From positions 1-32,373 of the forward strand of contig JAGLJW010000006.1 of the NCBI GenBank assembly GCA_023142215.1: a stretch of DNA of 32,373 bases, in the 5' to 3' direction. The notes under the pieces were generated by a model. It did not search any database. It was not told the origin of the DNA and saw nothing but the letters and a program-made list of their open reading frames with translations. The position numbers and the translations under genes are program-made. Source of the DNA: Candidatus Parcubacteria bacterium (lineage in GTDB: Bacteria > Patescibacteriota > Patescibacteriia > Patescibacteriales > UBA12075). Numbering within the stretch: the first letter of the stretch is position 1; each line of letters opens with the position of its first letter. This document shows positions 1-7,678 of this stretch, one piece after another.

Positions 1-710
1 ATACATTCACTATCCAATTTTTTTAATATACATTCCTGCCCAAGATTCCAATATATTAATCTTTTATTTTTAGAATCATACTTTAATATACTTTCATAAT
101 TTACAGGACAATTCGTATCAGCTAAACTCTTTCCATCACCTTGAATTACTATTGAAAAAATTCCATCTCTTGTTTTATTTTTATTATAAGTACAGGATTC
201 TCCAAAATTTTTCTTAATAAAATTTCCAAGCTCATCATCATTATCAACATTTACTACTCTCAGATGCCAAGGTGTTAATATTTCACTTTCATCTCTATTG
301 ATAATGTTATATGAATTCAATTCTTTTTCACATGATTCTTTATTATAAAAATACTGTTCTCTTAAATAAAAATTGCCATTTTTGGAAAAGACATCATACG
401 GAACAAAAAATGAATTCTTAGTTTCAACGTTACATTCTTTATAATTTCCATCCCAATATTTTATATAGGCTACAGCATATACAGGGTATTTAAATTCAAA
501 TCCATATTCCTCACTACTATAAGTTTTCCAATCATCATAATCAACGTTGTTTTGATTTTCCTGAGTTGAACTAGATACTTTTTGTGTTATAGTAGAATTA
601 TCTATTGGCTTTGTTGTGTTATTAATTTCGCTATTATTAGACACTTCTTCCTTTTTACAGCCAGTCAATAGTATTGATAAACTCAGAATTATAATTATTA
701 AATATTTCAT
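1..710 (-). CDS. Lipoprotein, paralogue of the next gene (3' end outside window)
   Basis: The frame is open from an ATG at 710 to the left edge, so the C-terminus is missing. The N-terminus is a lipoprotein signal: a short charged start, a hydrophobic run and the lipobox LLTGC followed by KKEE, so the mature protein is probably lipid-anchored on the outer face of the membrane. A low-complexity Asn/Ser/Thr linker follows, then a globular part beginning DDWKTYSSEEYGFEFKYP. That opening resembles the SDWKTYKNKELGYSVKYP segment of the neighbouring gene, and both signal peptides are nearly identical, so the two are tandem paralogues. The globular part resembles PsbP-like or DUF-type lipoprotein domains in general style, but I cannot name a family. 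Function unknown. Confidence 0.85.
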   Translation of the reverse strand, partial: MKYLIIIILSLSILLTGCKKEEVSNNSEINNTTKPIDNSTITQKVSSSTQENQNNVDYDDWKTYSSEEYGFEFKYPVYAVAYIKYWDGNYKECNVETKNSFFVPYDVFSKNGNFYLREQYFYNKESCEKELNSYNIINRDESEILTPWHLRVVNVDNDDELGNFIKKNFGESCTYNKNKTRDGIFSIVIQGDGKSLADTNCPVNYESILKYDSKNKRLIYWNLGQECILKKLDSEC

Positions 711-739
711 TTATTTTGTCTTAATCTTTAATATTTCTA

Positions 740-768
740 AATATATATTATATTTTTAATATTGTCAA
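740..768 (-). promoter_or_regulatory. Promoter of the left lipoprotein gene
   Basis: On the minus strand TTGACA (768-763) is followed after exactly 17 bases by TATATT (745-740). It lies about 30 bases upstream of the ATG at 710. The same arrangement with near-identical spacer precedes the paralogue, so promoter and gene were duplicated together. Confidence 0.7.
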
Positions 769-853
769 TGTTAGCAAAAAATCACAAAAAACAGCTAATC
801 AAAAATACAAAAATTTACATTTTATACCTCCTCTTGATTTATTTGATTTTCTA

Positions 854-1627
854 TCATTCAATTTCTATATTTTCTAAAATTATATAAAATAATTTTTTGT
901 AATAGTCCCTTTTCTCACTCATATTGTTCCATACTACATCAAAATGATACATTTTATTATTTTTTATAATATATGCATCTGGATATTTACCACAAGATTT
1001 ATTAGTATCATCAATAACTAAAAATTTATTATCATCTTTCATAACAAATCTTGCTTCACATTCTCCTGTTTCTGAAGACTCATGACAAACTTCCATGATA
1101 CTATTAAATGTTTTTTCTTTCTTCTTGTAAATTACAATTCTAAAACTCATACCTTCTTTAGGAGGAAAAGGACCCCCAAGTGTGCATGATGTATGTACAT
1201 CTTTTGCTGTATTTTTAATATCGATAGCACTAATTAAATTATTATCTTCGTCCCAATACCTATAATCATTCCACGTTTTCCCAGAATCTTTATCAATAAA
1301 AACATTCCACTCTTTTGGATATTTAACAGAATAACCTAATTCTTTATTTTTATATGTTTTCCAATCACTGATATCAAGTTTTGTTTTATATTCATTTGGT
1401 GTAATTTCTTTTGATTCTTCTATTTTTATATCAATAATCTTATCTTCAATATCTTGATTTTCATTTTCAATAGTAGAAGATGCTTTCACTGTGTCTTGTT
1501 GTTTTATGGTATTATTATCTGATATTTTTGGTTTATTATCATCAATATTATTAATTATTGGCTCTTCTTTTTTGCAACCAGTTAATAATATTGATAAACT
1601 TAAAATTGTAATTATTAAATATTTCAT
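854..1627 (-). CDS. Lipoprotein with Lys/Asp/Asn-rich linker
   Basis: 257 residues. The signal peptide ends in a lipobox LLTGC (Cys at about residue 18) followed by KKEE, so it is predicted to be an acylated surface lipoprotein. Residues of about 20-85 are a low-complexity linker rich in Asn, Asp, Ile and Lys. The remaining globular domain starts SDWKTYKNKELGYSVKYPKEW, a pattern common in bacterial PsbP-like or 'eight-stranded' lipoproteins that begin with a Tyr-Pro-Trp motif. It contains several Cys (CTLGG, VCHESS, GECEA, KSCGK) that could form disulphides outside the cell. It is a tandem paralogue of the gene to its left, with its own promoter. No enzymatic motif is visible; function unknown. 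Confidence 0.85.
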   Translation of the reverse strand: MKYLIITILSLSILLTGCKKEEPIINNIDDNKPKISDNNTIKQQDTVKASSTIENENQDIEDKIIDIKIEESKEITPNEYKTKLDISDWKTYKNKELGYSVKYPKEWNVFIDKDSGKTWNDYRYWDEDNNLISAIDIKNTAKDVHTSCTLGGPFPPKEGMSFRIVIYKKKEKTFNSIMEVCHESSETGECEARFVMKDDNKFLVIDDTNKSCGKYPDAYIIKNNKMYHFDVVWNNMSEKRDYYKKLFYIILENIEIE

Positions 1628-1655
1628 TTGTTTTATTTTAATCTTTAATATCTCA

Positions 1656-1684
1656 AATATATATTATATTCTTAAATTTGTCAA
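1656..1684 (-). promoter_or_regulatory. Promoter of the right lipoprotein gene
   Basis: TTGACA (1684-1679), a 17-base spacer and TATATT (1661-1656) on the minus strand, about 30 bases before the ATG at 1627. The spacer differs from the paralogous promoter at 740-768 in only a few bases. Confidence 0.7.
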
Positions 1685-1781
1685 TATTAGCAATATATTA
1701 GCAAACTTATAACCATATTTCACATTCTTTGAAAATTTACTATGATATAAACAAAAATTAATTTTAGATTAAAGAACATTT

Positions 1782-1798
1782 TTAATCTTTTCTTAATC
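1782..1798 (+). promoter_or_regulatory. Possible OmpR-type direct-repeat operator
   Basis: TTAATC occurs at 1782-1787 and again at 1793-1798, an 11-base period typical of binding sites of OmpR/PhoB-family regulators. It lies about 50 bases upstream of such a regulator gene, and an inverted GATTAA copy is just upstream at 1768-1773. This suggests autoregulation, but the sites are short and the region is AT-rich. Confidence 0.35.
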
Positions 1799-1847
1799 AT
1801 GTTAATATACAATTAAAATATTATTAATTTATTAAAATATAAAAAAT

Positions 1848-2543
1848 ATGACAATATTAGTTGTTGAAGATGAAATCAAAATTTCACGCTTCATTAAAAA
1901 AGGTTTAGAGATGGAACACTATACTGTAGAAATTGCCTATGATGGACAAGACGGTTATGAAATGGCAGAATTAAATTCTTATGACCTTATAATTCTTGAT
2001 ATTATGCTTCCTAAAATGAGTGGAATTGAAATGTGTAGAAAATTACGATTAGCAAAAGTTGACACTCCTGTAATCATGCTTACCGCCAGAGATACTATAG
2101 AAGACAGGGTAAAAGGTCTTGATGCTGGAGCTGACGATTATTTAACTAAACCATTTGCATTTGGAGAATTAGTTGCCAGAATTAGAGCTTTGTTACGAAG
2201 AGAAAAAACAGTGAAAACAACCGAATTACAAATTGATGATTTAAAACTAAATCCAGCAACTCATGAAGTATATCGTAATAACAAAGAAATTCAATTATCA
2301 TCTAAAGAATATAGGCTCCTTGATTATATGATGCGTAGACCTGGATATGTCTGTACTAGAACCATGATTGGGGAACATATTTGGGGTTATAATTTCAAAG
2401 ATGACTCTAATGTTATTGATGTGTATATTAGTTATTTACGAAAAAAAATTGATCAAGGATTTAGAAATAAATTGATTCACACCATCAGAGACGTTGGATA
2501 CAAAATCAAAGATAAGACTGTTAAAAAAGTTGTAAAAAAATAA
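1848..2543 (+). CDS. OmpR/PhoB-family response regulator
   Basis: 231 residues with the two-domain layout of the family. The receiver domain (about 1-118) has the acidic pair in VVEDE, the phospho-acceptor Asp in LIILDIMLPKMSG, the Thr in VIMLTARD and the Lys in DYLTKPF. The C-terminal winged helix (about 130-225) has the usual LSSKEYRLLDYMMRRPG, RTMIGEHIWGY and VDVYISYLRKKID segments. It should bind DNA when phosphorylated by the kinase encoded just downstream (stop at 2543, kinase ATG at 2574), with which it forms an operon. Target genes are not evident; the lipoprotein genes transcribed divergently from the same gap are natural candidates. Confidence 0.95.
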   Translation: MTILVVEDEIKISRFIKKGLEMEHYTVEIAYDGQDGYEMAELNSYDLIILDIMLPKMSGIEMCRKLRLAKVDTPVIMLTARDTIEDRVKGLDAGADDYLTKPFAFGELVARIRALLRREKTVKTTELQIDDLKLNPATHEVYRNNKEIQLSSKEYRLLDYMMRRPGYVCTRTMIGEHIWGYNFKDDSNVIDVYISYLRKKIDQGFRNKLIHTIRDVGYKIKDKTVKKVVKK

Positions 2544-2573
2544 ATTTAATTGTTTATATTTTTTAAAATTAAA

Positions 2574-4178
2574 ATGACTTCAATTTTTAAAAAAACCATA
2601 GATAAGTTCAGAAATCAATATGAACAAATATTTGATACTATTCAGGATGGAATTTGTGTGATTAATAAGAATCGTAGAATTGTAAATTGTAATAAAACTT
2701 TTGCATTGGAAGTAAATATGCCAACTGAAGAAATAATCGGAAAAAAATGCAACGAAATTTTACCAAAGTACGACGATAATCTTTTTAAGCTTCACTGTAA
2801 AAATCAACAGTGTGAAATTGAATGTCAATCATCAAAAATTATTAACAACGAAATTCCTAAAAGTTTTATATTGGAAAAAATAGATAAGAATAATAAAAAA
2901 CATTATCACAGAATAAATATTTTTCCTGCTAAAGATAATAAAGGAAATATTTTTCAAACCGTCTTAATAATTAAAGATATTACTGAAAGAGAAACTGCAT
3001 TAAAAAAAATCAAAAAAATAAATAAATTCAATAGTCTTATTTTAGATAATGCTCCTGTAAGTATAATGACTTTAAACAAAAAAGGAGATATTACTAGTGT
3101 TAATAAATATATTAAACAAATAACAGGAAGTGAATTTCCAAAAAATAGCAATATCTTTAAAACACACTTAATTCAAAAAGAGGGATTAATAAAAAATTAT
3201 AAAAAACTCTTAACGAATGGTACTCCTTTTTCAAAAGATAACTGCGTTTATCATAAGCATGATGCAAATAAAACAAAAAAATATTTAAATATAGTTGCTG
3301 TGCCACTTTTAAGTGGCAATAAAAAAGTTGATGGAGCACTTTCCATGGCGGTTGATAATACTGAATCAGTATTGACTAAAGAAAAAATAGAAGAATTAAA
3401 TCGTGATTTAGAACGAAAAGTAATTCATAGAACTAAACAACTTGATAATGTTAACAAAAAACTCAAAACTGTTCTTGAATTAAAATCAAAATTTATATCT
3501 GATGCATCACATGAACTTCGCACTCCGCTAACAATAATTCAAGGAAATCTTGATTTAACAATTCAAGAGATATTAAATAAAAACCGAAAAGTTCCTGAAA
3601 TGTTTACTTTGATAAATAAGGAAATAAAAAGAATGACTGGTATATTGAGCGATTTAACAACTTTAACAAACGCTGACGCTGATAGTGAAATTATAAACAA
3701 TGAAGACATAAATTTAGAATCACTAATCAACACAGTCGGCAATGCTCTTACTGCGGTAGCTAACAAGAAAAATATTGAAATTAAATATAGGAAAAGTCCA
3801 AAAAATTTAATTGTAAAAGGAGATGAGGTGCAACTAGAAAAGCTCTTGTTTAACATTATGAGAAATTCTATAAAATATACCGACAAAAATGGCTGGATAA
3901 AATTCTGGACAGAGCGTGGCGATTCAGAAGCTAGAATTGTAATTAAAGATAATGGAATCGGTATTCCTGAATCAGACCTACCTTATATCTTTGAACGTTT
4001 TTATCGAGTTGATAAAGCTAGATCAAGAAGTGAGGGTGGTACAGGGCTTGGATTGTCAATCTGTAAATGGATTGCTGAAGCACATAAAGGATATATTAGC
4101 GTTGAAAGCAAACAAGATATCGGCTCAAAATTTACCCTTCATTTACCTTATAATTTTAGGAAGCATGGAATATTATAA
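2574..4178 (+). CDS. Cytosolic PAS-PAS sensor histidine kinase
   Basis: A TTG at 2550 could extend the frame by 8 residues, but the ATG at 2574 is preferred. The 534-residue product has two PAS domains (about 12-140 and 150-268), a HisKA dimerisation domain with the phospho-accepting His in SDASHELRTP (about residue 313), and a HATPase domain with N-box MRNSIKYTD, DNGIGIPESD, FERFYRVDKARS and GGTGLGLSICK. No membrane segment is visible, so the kinase is predicted to sense an internal signal. PAS1 contains a cysteine set of the form C-x15-C-x4-C-x3-C (about residues 59-84), seen in some PAS domains that bind metal or an Fe-S cluster; a redox input is inferred. Its partner is the regulator immediately upstream. 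Confidence 0.93.
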   Translation: MTSIFKKTIDKFRNQYEQIFDTIQDGICVINKNRRIVNCNKTFALEVNMPTEEIIGKKCNEILPKYDDNLFKLHCKNQQCEIECQSSKIINNEIPKSFILEKIDKNNKKHYHRINIFPAKDNKGNIFQTVLIIKDITERETALKKIKKINKFNSLILDNAPVSIMTLNKKGDITSVNKYIKQITGSEFPKNSNIFKTHLIQKEGLIKNYKKLLTNGTPFSKDNCVYHKHDANKTKKYLNIVAVPLLSGNKKVDGALSMAVDNTESVLTKEKIEELNRDLERKVIHRTKQLDNVNKKLKTVLELKSKFISDASHELRTPLTIIQGNLDLTIQEILNKNRKVPEMFTLINKEIKRMTGILSDLTTLTNADADSEIINNEDINLESLINTVGNALTAVANKKNIEIKYRKSPKNLIVKGDEVQLEKLLFNIMRNSIKYTDKNGWIKFWTERGDSEARIVIKDNGIGIPESDLPYIFERFYRVDKARSRSEGGTGLGLSICKWIAEAHKGYISVESKQDIGSKFTLHLPYNFRKHGIL

Positions 4179-4207
4179 TAAATTTAATTTAAGTTTTTTA
4201 AATATAA

Positions 4208-4240
4208 TAAAAAAGCCAACCTTTTACTATTGAGGTTGGC
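4208..4240 (-). terminator. Terminator of the fabZ transcript
   Basis: Perfect 8-bp stem (4233-4240 with 4215-4222) and a 10-base loop. On the minus strand it is followed by a run of T at 4214-4209. It lies 12 bases after the fabZ stop. It also separates the convergent kinase gene, though the plus-strand side has no good T-run. Confidence 0.85.
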
Positions 4241-4252
4241 GTACAATACTTT

Positions 4253-4723
4253 TTACGCAAGAATTGCAGAAATAATCGCTTCTGCAACTTTTTTTCCATC
4301 AACCTTAGCTACAGCTTTCAATTTCCACATTTTAGAACTTTTTTGCAATACCTGGATAGAATAAACAAGCTTATCTCCAGGAACAACTTTCTTGCGGAAT
4401 TTAGCTTTATCAATTCCACTGAAATATGCTTTTTTTCCTTCAAGCGCATTATTATTACTTAAAGAATACAAAACAGCGGCCGATTGAGCCATTCCTTCAA
4501 TAATTAATACTCCTGGCATTACTGGTTCATCAGGAAAATGACCCTGCAAAAATGGTTCACCAATCGTAACACACTTAGTGCACATTATGCTACCATTTGG
4601 ATTAAATTCAATTACTCGGTCAATCATCACGAATGGAGGGCGGTGTGGAATTAATTTCAAAATATCATTGATGTCCAAAATTTCATTAGGCTTTGTTTCA
4701 CGAATACCAGGAATATCACGCAT
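4253..4723 (-). CDS. fabZ: 3-hydroxyacyl-ACP dehydratase FabZ
   Basis: 156 residues, normal for FabZ, which dehydrates 3-hydroxyacyl-ACP to trans-2-enoyl-ACP in fatty acid elongation. The hot-dog fold signatures are present: IPHRPPFVMIDRV near residue 25, and the catalytic segment GHFPDEPVMPGVLIIEGMAQ with the active-site His (about 65) and Glu (about 79). The ATG is supported by a strong AGGAG ribosome-binding site 8 bases upstream. It follows the 3D-domain gene by 59 bases and may share its transcript. No other fatty acid synthesis gene lies in the window, and many Patescibacteria lack the full pathway, so the physiological substrate is uncertain although the family call is firm. Confidence 0.93.
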   Translation of the reverse strand: MRDIPGIRETKPNEILDINDILKLIPHRPPFVMIDRVIEFNPNGSIMCTKCVTIGEPFLQGHFPDEPVMPGVLIIEGMAQSAAVLYSLSNNNALEGKKAYFSGIDKAKFRKKVVPGDKLVYSIQVLQKSSKMWKLKAVAKVDGKKVAEAIISAILA

Positions 4724-4782
4724 TTTTCTTCTCCTTTTCTTATTTTTTTTATTGCCTATATTGGCATGATAAAAAGATCAAT

Positions 4783-5340
4783 TTATTTCAAAATATCAAC
4801 TTGGGCATATTTTACACCTAATTCTCTTGCCTCTGTTTTTTCTATCATCCAAACATCAACTCTACTTGTATATCTTTTATTCATTCTGTCTCTAACAACA
4901 AAAACTCTATCACCAAACAATTCTGGGATTTGTACTTTTGTACCAAAACGTAAAAAATTGGCTGCTATTGTATCTTCTATACCATGTTCACAAACATTAA
5001 AACCATTAGCCGTAATACACGGCGTACTGTCACATTGTGCAACTTCAGAATTATAAGCTGTAATTGTATAATAAGCACTTCTTAAAATTTTCGAATCAGC
5101 ACCTTCGGGCAATGTATTTGGGAAACTTAGTTTTGAATAATCATTTTTCAATCCAAAATTTGTAATTAAATTAATAAATTCTTTTGAATTATTAACGTCA
5201 CTAGCAAATATTGGAGCTGGAAAAAATACATTATCAAACAAAAAAATACAAATCAAAATAAATACTATTTTTTTAATGGTTTCTTTCTTTAAAAACCTAA
5301 ATGTATAAATAAGCATAATAAATTTATAATTTAAAAACAT
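4783..5340 (-). CDS. Secreted 3D (Asp-Asp-Asp) domain protein
   Basis: 185 residues. The N-terminal part has a hydrophobic segment (about 24-46, ending PAPIFAS) that is a signal peptide or membrane anchor. The C-terminal 95 residues match the 3D/RlpA-like double-psi barrel: YYTITAYNSEVAQCD, TPCITANGF, AANFLRFGTKVQIPELFG, VVRDRMNKRY and the conserved RVDVW. Such domains occur in peptidoglycan-cleaving transglycosylases and resuscitation-type proteins, so a role in cell-wall remodelling outside the membrane is likely. The paired Cys around DSTPC and FNVC may form a disulphide. Start choice between the ATG at 5340 and one eight codons later (5316) is open. fabZ follows 59 bases downstream. Confidence 0.88.
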   Translation of the reverse strand: MFLNYKFIMLIYTFRFLKKETIKKIVFILICIFLFDNVFFPAPIFASDVNNSKEFINLITNFGLKNDYSKLSFPNTLPEGADSKILRSAYYTITAYNSEVAQCDSTPCITANGFNVCEHGIEDTIAANFLRFGTKVQIPELFGDRVFVVRDRMNKRYTSRVDVWMIEKTEARELGVKYAQVDILK

Positions 5341-5356
5341 TAATTAAGGTAAATAA

Positions 5357-5385
5357 AAATCCCTGTATTTTAATACAGAAGATTT
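5357..5385 (-). promoter_or_regulatory. Leader hairpin before the 3D-domain gene
   Basis: A perfect 7-bp stem CTGTATT/AATACAG (5363-5378) extended by AAATC/GATTT across small internal bulges. On the minus strand it is followed by GATTTTTATTTA and lies only 17-19 bases before the ATG at 5340. It could be an attenuator or a structured leader. I do not recognise a known riboswitch. Confidence 0.4.
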
Positions 5386-5502
5386 CAGTTCTTCCTTTTT
5401 AGCATACTTTTCAAAAAAAGTCAACATTGACAAGCTAAATATATACTAAAAATTACTAGAATTAGCTATATTTCTTTATTTTTTATAACGCTAATTTCAT
5501 AC

Positions 5503-5537
5503 AAAAAAGGACGGTTTTTTATTCCATCCTTTTTTTA
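5503..5537 (-). terminator. Terminator after maf
   Basis: Seven-bp stem AGGATGG/CCGTCCT (one G-T pair) at 5530-5524 and 5514-5508, flanked by T/A runs on both sides, just after the maf stop at 5544. It can act in both directions; the adjacent genes are both on the minus strand. Confidence 0.8.
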
Positions 5538-5543
5538 AATATT

Positions 5544-6122
5544 TTAATCAAAAATCTCAACATTAAACTCTTTTAGCACCTGCACAAGCTTGAATAATGG
5601 CAATCCAACAACATTATTATAATCACCATCAATCTTTTTAACAAAAATTACACCGAGTCCTTGAACTCCAAAAGCGCCAGCTTTATCTAATGGTTCACCA
5701 GTTTTGATATAATTATCAATTTCTTGCTCTTTAAGATTTTTAATAAATACTTTTGTAGTAACAGCTTTGGAAATTTCCTTTTTTGTACTCGCATCAATTA
5801 CTGTAAAACCTGTAATCACTTTTAAAGTTTTACCACTAATACTTTGTAATGTTATTTTTGCCTGTTTTGACGTATGAGGTTTTCCAAGTACTTTTTTATC
5901 AAGAGTAATAAATGTATCGGCTGCAATTACCAAACCTGTTTTAATATTTTTAATCACGGCTTTTGCTTTGCCTCTTGATAAATACTTCGCCAATTCGGTT
6001 GGTTTCATTTTTAAAGTCATATCCTCTTTATAATTAGAAGAACAAACTTTAAACTCTAATCCAATTTGCTTTAGCAATTGCTTTCTTCTTGGAGAAGTTG
6101 AAGCTAAATAAATTTTTTGCAT
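5544..6122 (-). CDS. maf: Maf-family nucleoside triphosphate pyrophosphatase
   Basis: 192 residues, the usual Maf length. Maf proteins hydrolyse non-canonical or modified NTPs (dTTP/UTP or modified bases) to the monophosphate and limit their incorporation. Visible signatures are the N-terminal LASTSPRRKQLLKQIG, the metal-binding AADTFITLDKKVLGKP (catalytic Asp about residue 68), and the C-terminal AGAFGVQGLGVIFVKKIDGDYNNVVGLPL. The gene has its own terminator downstream and a hairpin just before the start codon. Confidence 0.95.
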   Translation of the reverse strand: MQKIYLASTSPRRKQLLKQIGLEFKVCSSNYKEDMTLKMKPTELAKYLSRGKAKAVIKNIKTGLVIAADTFITLDKKVLGKPHTSKQAKITLQSISGKTLKVITGFTVIDASTKKEISKAVTTKVFIKNLKEQEIDNYIKTGEPLDKAGAFGVQGLGVIFVKKIDGDYNNVVGLPLFKLVQVLKEFNVEIFD

Positions 6123-6141
6123 AATTTTAATATTCTTTCTG

Positions 6142-6172
6142 AACTGTTTCCAAAATGGAAACAGTTTCTTTT
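6142..6172 (+). repeat. Strong hairpin abutting the maf start
   Basis: Perfect 10-bp inverted repeat AACTGTTTCC/GGAAACAGTT with a 5-base loop, followed on the plus strand by TCTTTTTT. It looks like a rho-independent terminator for plus-strand transcription, but no plus-strand gene precedes it. On the minus strand it lies about 20 bases before the maf ATG and would be in the leader. Role uncertain. Confidence 0.5.
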
Positions 6173-6335
6173 TTGGAAGTTTGATAAATTATTATTTCCC
6201 CTTTATTTTGTTGTTTTGTTTTCATATATTATGCTTCTTTCAAAAATTCTATCTAGCCCAATTCCAGCTCTTTAAACAAGTCCAATTTTTTCTAAAATTT
6301 ATCTTTTAAAATTTTTTTATGTAATGTCATAAAAA

Positions 6336-7295
6336 TCAAAATGGATAATCCAATGCTGTCCAATCCCATAATGGCTTTGGCAAATTATTTTCCAATACAA
6401 CTTTTGGAATGTAATAATTCTTTTCGTATTTTTTCAATCCAACCGTTTTACAGCCAAAGGAACCTCTAATATAATGACTTTTGTGATTATCCCAAATAGC
6501 TTCAAATCTAAAACCAAACTGTGCGTAAAACATAACTACAACTGCACTAACTGCGGTAACTGCATTTATTAAGGTTGCGAACTGAAGATTGTTTTCTCTA
6601 TCATGTTTCGTTTTATTGTACGCGTCATACCAACTTAAAGATTTAGTTGGTTTGTTCACATCCCAGTCTATAAACGGCATCAGACCACAGAAAGATGGGT
6701 ACGCCACAAGATCCATTTGGTATCCATCTAAAAACATTGGCTCTTTCAATTTAACAAAATTATTTGTCGTAAATGCTCCATTTGAAGAATATTTATTTTC
6801 TCTCAAAACTGCCGTCCATGATGATTCTACTTCCATACATGCCAACAATAAAATTTCTCTTATTTTATGTCCATAGGTTAACAAATTTGACTCTGTTGGT
6901 TCAACCGTCTCAAATAATTCTTCTAATTTATTGAGTAATATTTTTAGTGAAACAAAAGATTGGTTTATTTTTTCTTGCGATATAGCTTTGTAAAAATTAC
7001 CATTGCAAACAAGAGGCCTCCATATTCTCTTATAAAAAGTTCCTGGTATATATTTTGATTCTACGGAATTAGTATCGCCGAAACTTTTTTCAACCCAGTC
7101 TCTAATATTGGAAATGGATGAATTGGGTATTTTTATAAAATGAATACTCCCACCATGATTAATGCCCGAGGCAAAAAAGGCATTTTCACTTTCAAATGCA
7201 ACTCCCTGTTCGTGTTGAAAGTTGAAACATTGATCAAAAAATAAACCTTGTTTTGCTTTTGGGTAATATTTATTTTGGAAATAAAATACTTTCAT
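6336..7295 (-). CDS. Conserved-looking protein of unknown function
   Basis: 319 residues; not recognised. There is no signal peptide. The N-terminal half has no motif I can name. Around residues 140-165 a helical stretch (GHKIREILLLACMEVESSWTAVL) is followed near 225 by WYDAYNKTKHDRENN and a hydrophobic helix (INAVTAVSAVVVMFYAQFG). The W-x2-AYNxxKHDR pattern followed by a long hydrophobic helix is reminiscent of HEPN-like helical proteins, but the classical Rx4-6H ribonuclease motif is not evident, so this stays a hint. It begins 3 bases after the end of a decayed probable DNA methyltransferase, suggesting that both were once co-transcribed in a restriction or defence locus. Confidence 0.7.
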   Translation of the reverse strand: MKVFYFQNKYYPKAKQGLFFDQCFNFQHEQGVAFESENAFFASGINHGGSIHFIKIPNSSISNIRDWVEKSFGDTNSVESKYIPGTFYKRIWRPLVCNGNFYKAISQEKINQSFVSLKILLNKLEELFETVEPTESNLLTYGHKIREILLLACMEVESSWTAVLRENKYSSNGAFTTNNFVKLKEPMFLDGYQMDLVAYPSFCGLMPFIDWDVNKPTKSLSWYDAYNKTKHDRENNLQFATLINAVTAVSAVVVMFYAQFGFRFEAIWDNHKSHYIRGSFGCKTVGLKKYEKNYYIPKVVLENNLPKPLWDWTALDYPF

Positions 7296-7298
7296 ATA

Positions 7299-7629
7299 TT
7301 AAATGTTAACCTCCGCCACTTTAGTCGTATCATTCCAAAAAATATCCACGACCTTAACAGCAATTTTAATTTTACCTTTTGGAATTTCTTTAGGTGATGT
7401 AGTAAGCTCAAGGGTTCTATCTTTTTTAGTTCTAAAAGATTGCCATTCATTTTCAAAAATATAATTTCCAGTCCATTCTTCTTTTTCTTCCTTGTCTTTA
7501 TTAATAACTTTTATTATTTCTTTTTTACTTTCAAAATCAAAACCAACTGACCAATAATCAATCCGGTCTGTCCTTTTTTTTCTACAGCTTTTTTATCAAA
7601 TACCTCTCGAGGTATTACTTTAAATAATT
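7299..7629 (-). pseudogene. C-terminal remnant of a probable DNA methyltransferase
   Basis: No complete gene fits this 383-base gap, but two overlapping frames read like one protein. The upstream frame gives VIPREVFDKKAVEKKG. After an A8 tract near 7573-7580 the sense moves to another frame reading TDRIDYWSVGFDFESKK, then YIFENEWQSFRTKKDR, and ending KVVDIFWNDTTKVAEVNI with a TAA at 7299. The IDYW...WQSFRTKK pattern recalls the C-terminus of type III-type (Mod-like) or related site-specific DNA methyltransferases; this is from memory. There is no start codon and a stop lies just upstream, so it is a decayed fragment. An alternative is the tail of another large restriction enzyme. Confidence 0.5.
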
Positions 7630-7678
7630 AAACTACCAACACGGATCATCATTGCATAATTGCCTGTTGATATTATCT

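Noticed and set aside
3952..4233. Plus-strand frame overlapping the kinase ATPase domain
   Set aside because: It is in another frame of a strongly conserved catalytic domain and ends in the terminator.
5386..5502. Known riboswitch (c-di-AMP type) upstream of the 3D-domain gene
   Set aside because: Such switches often control wall hydrolases, but none of the conserved core sequence is present.
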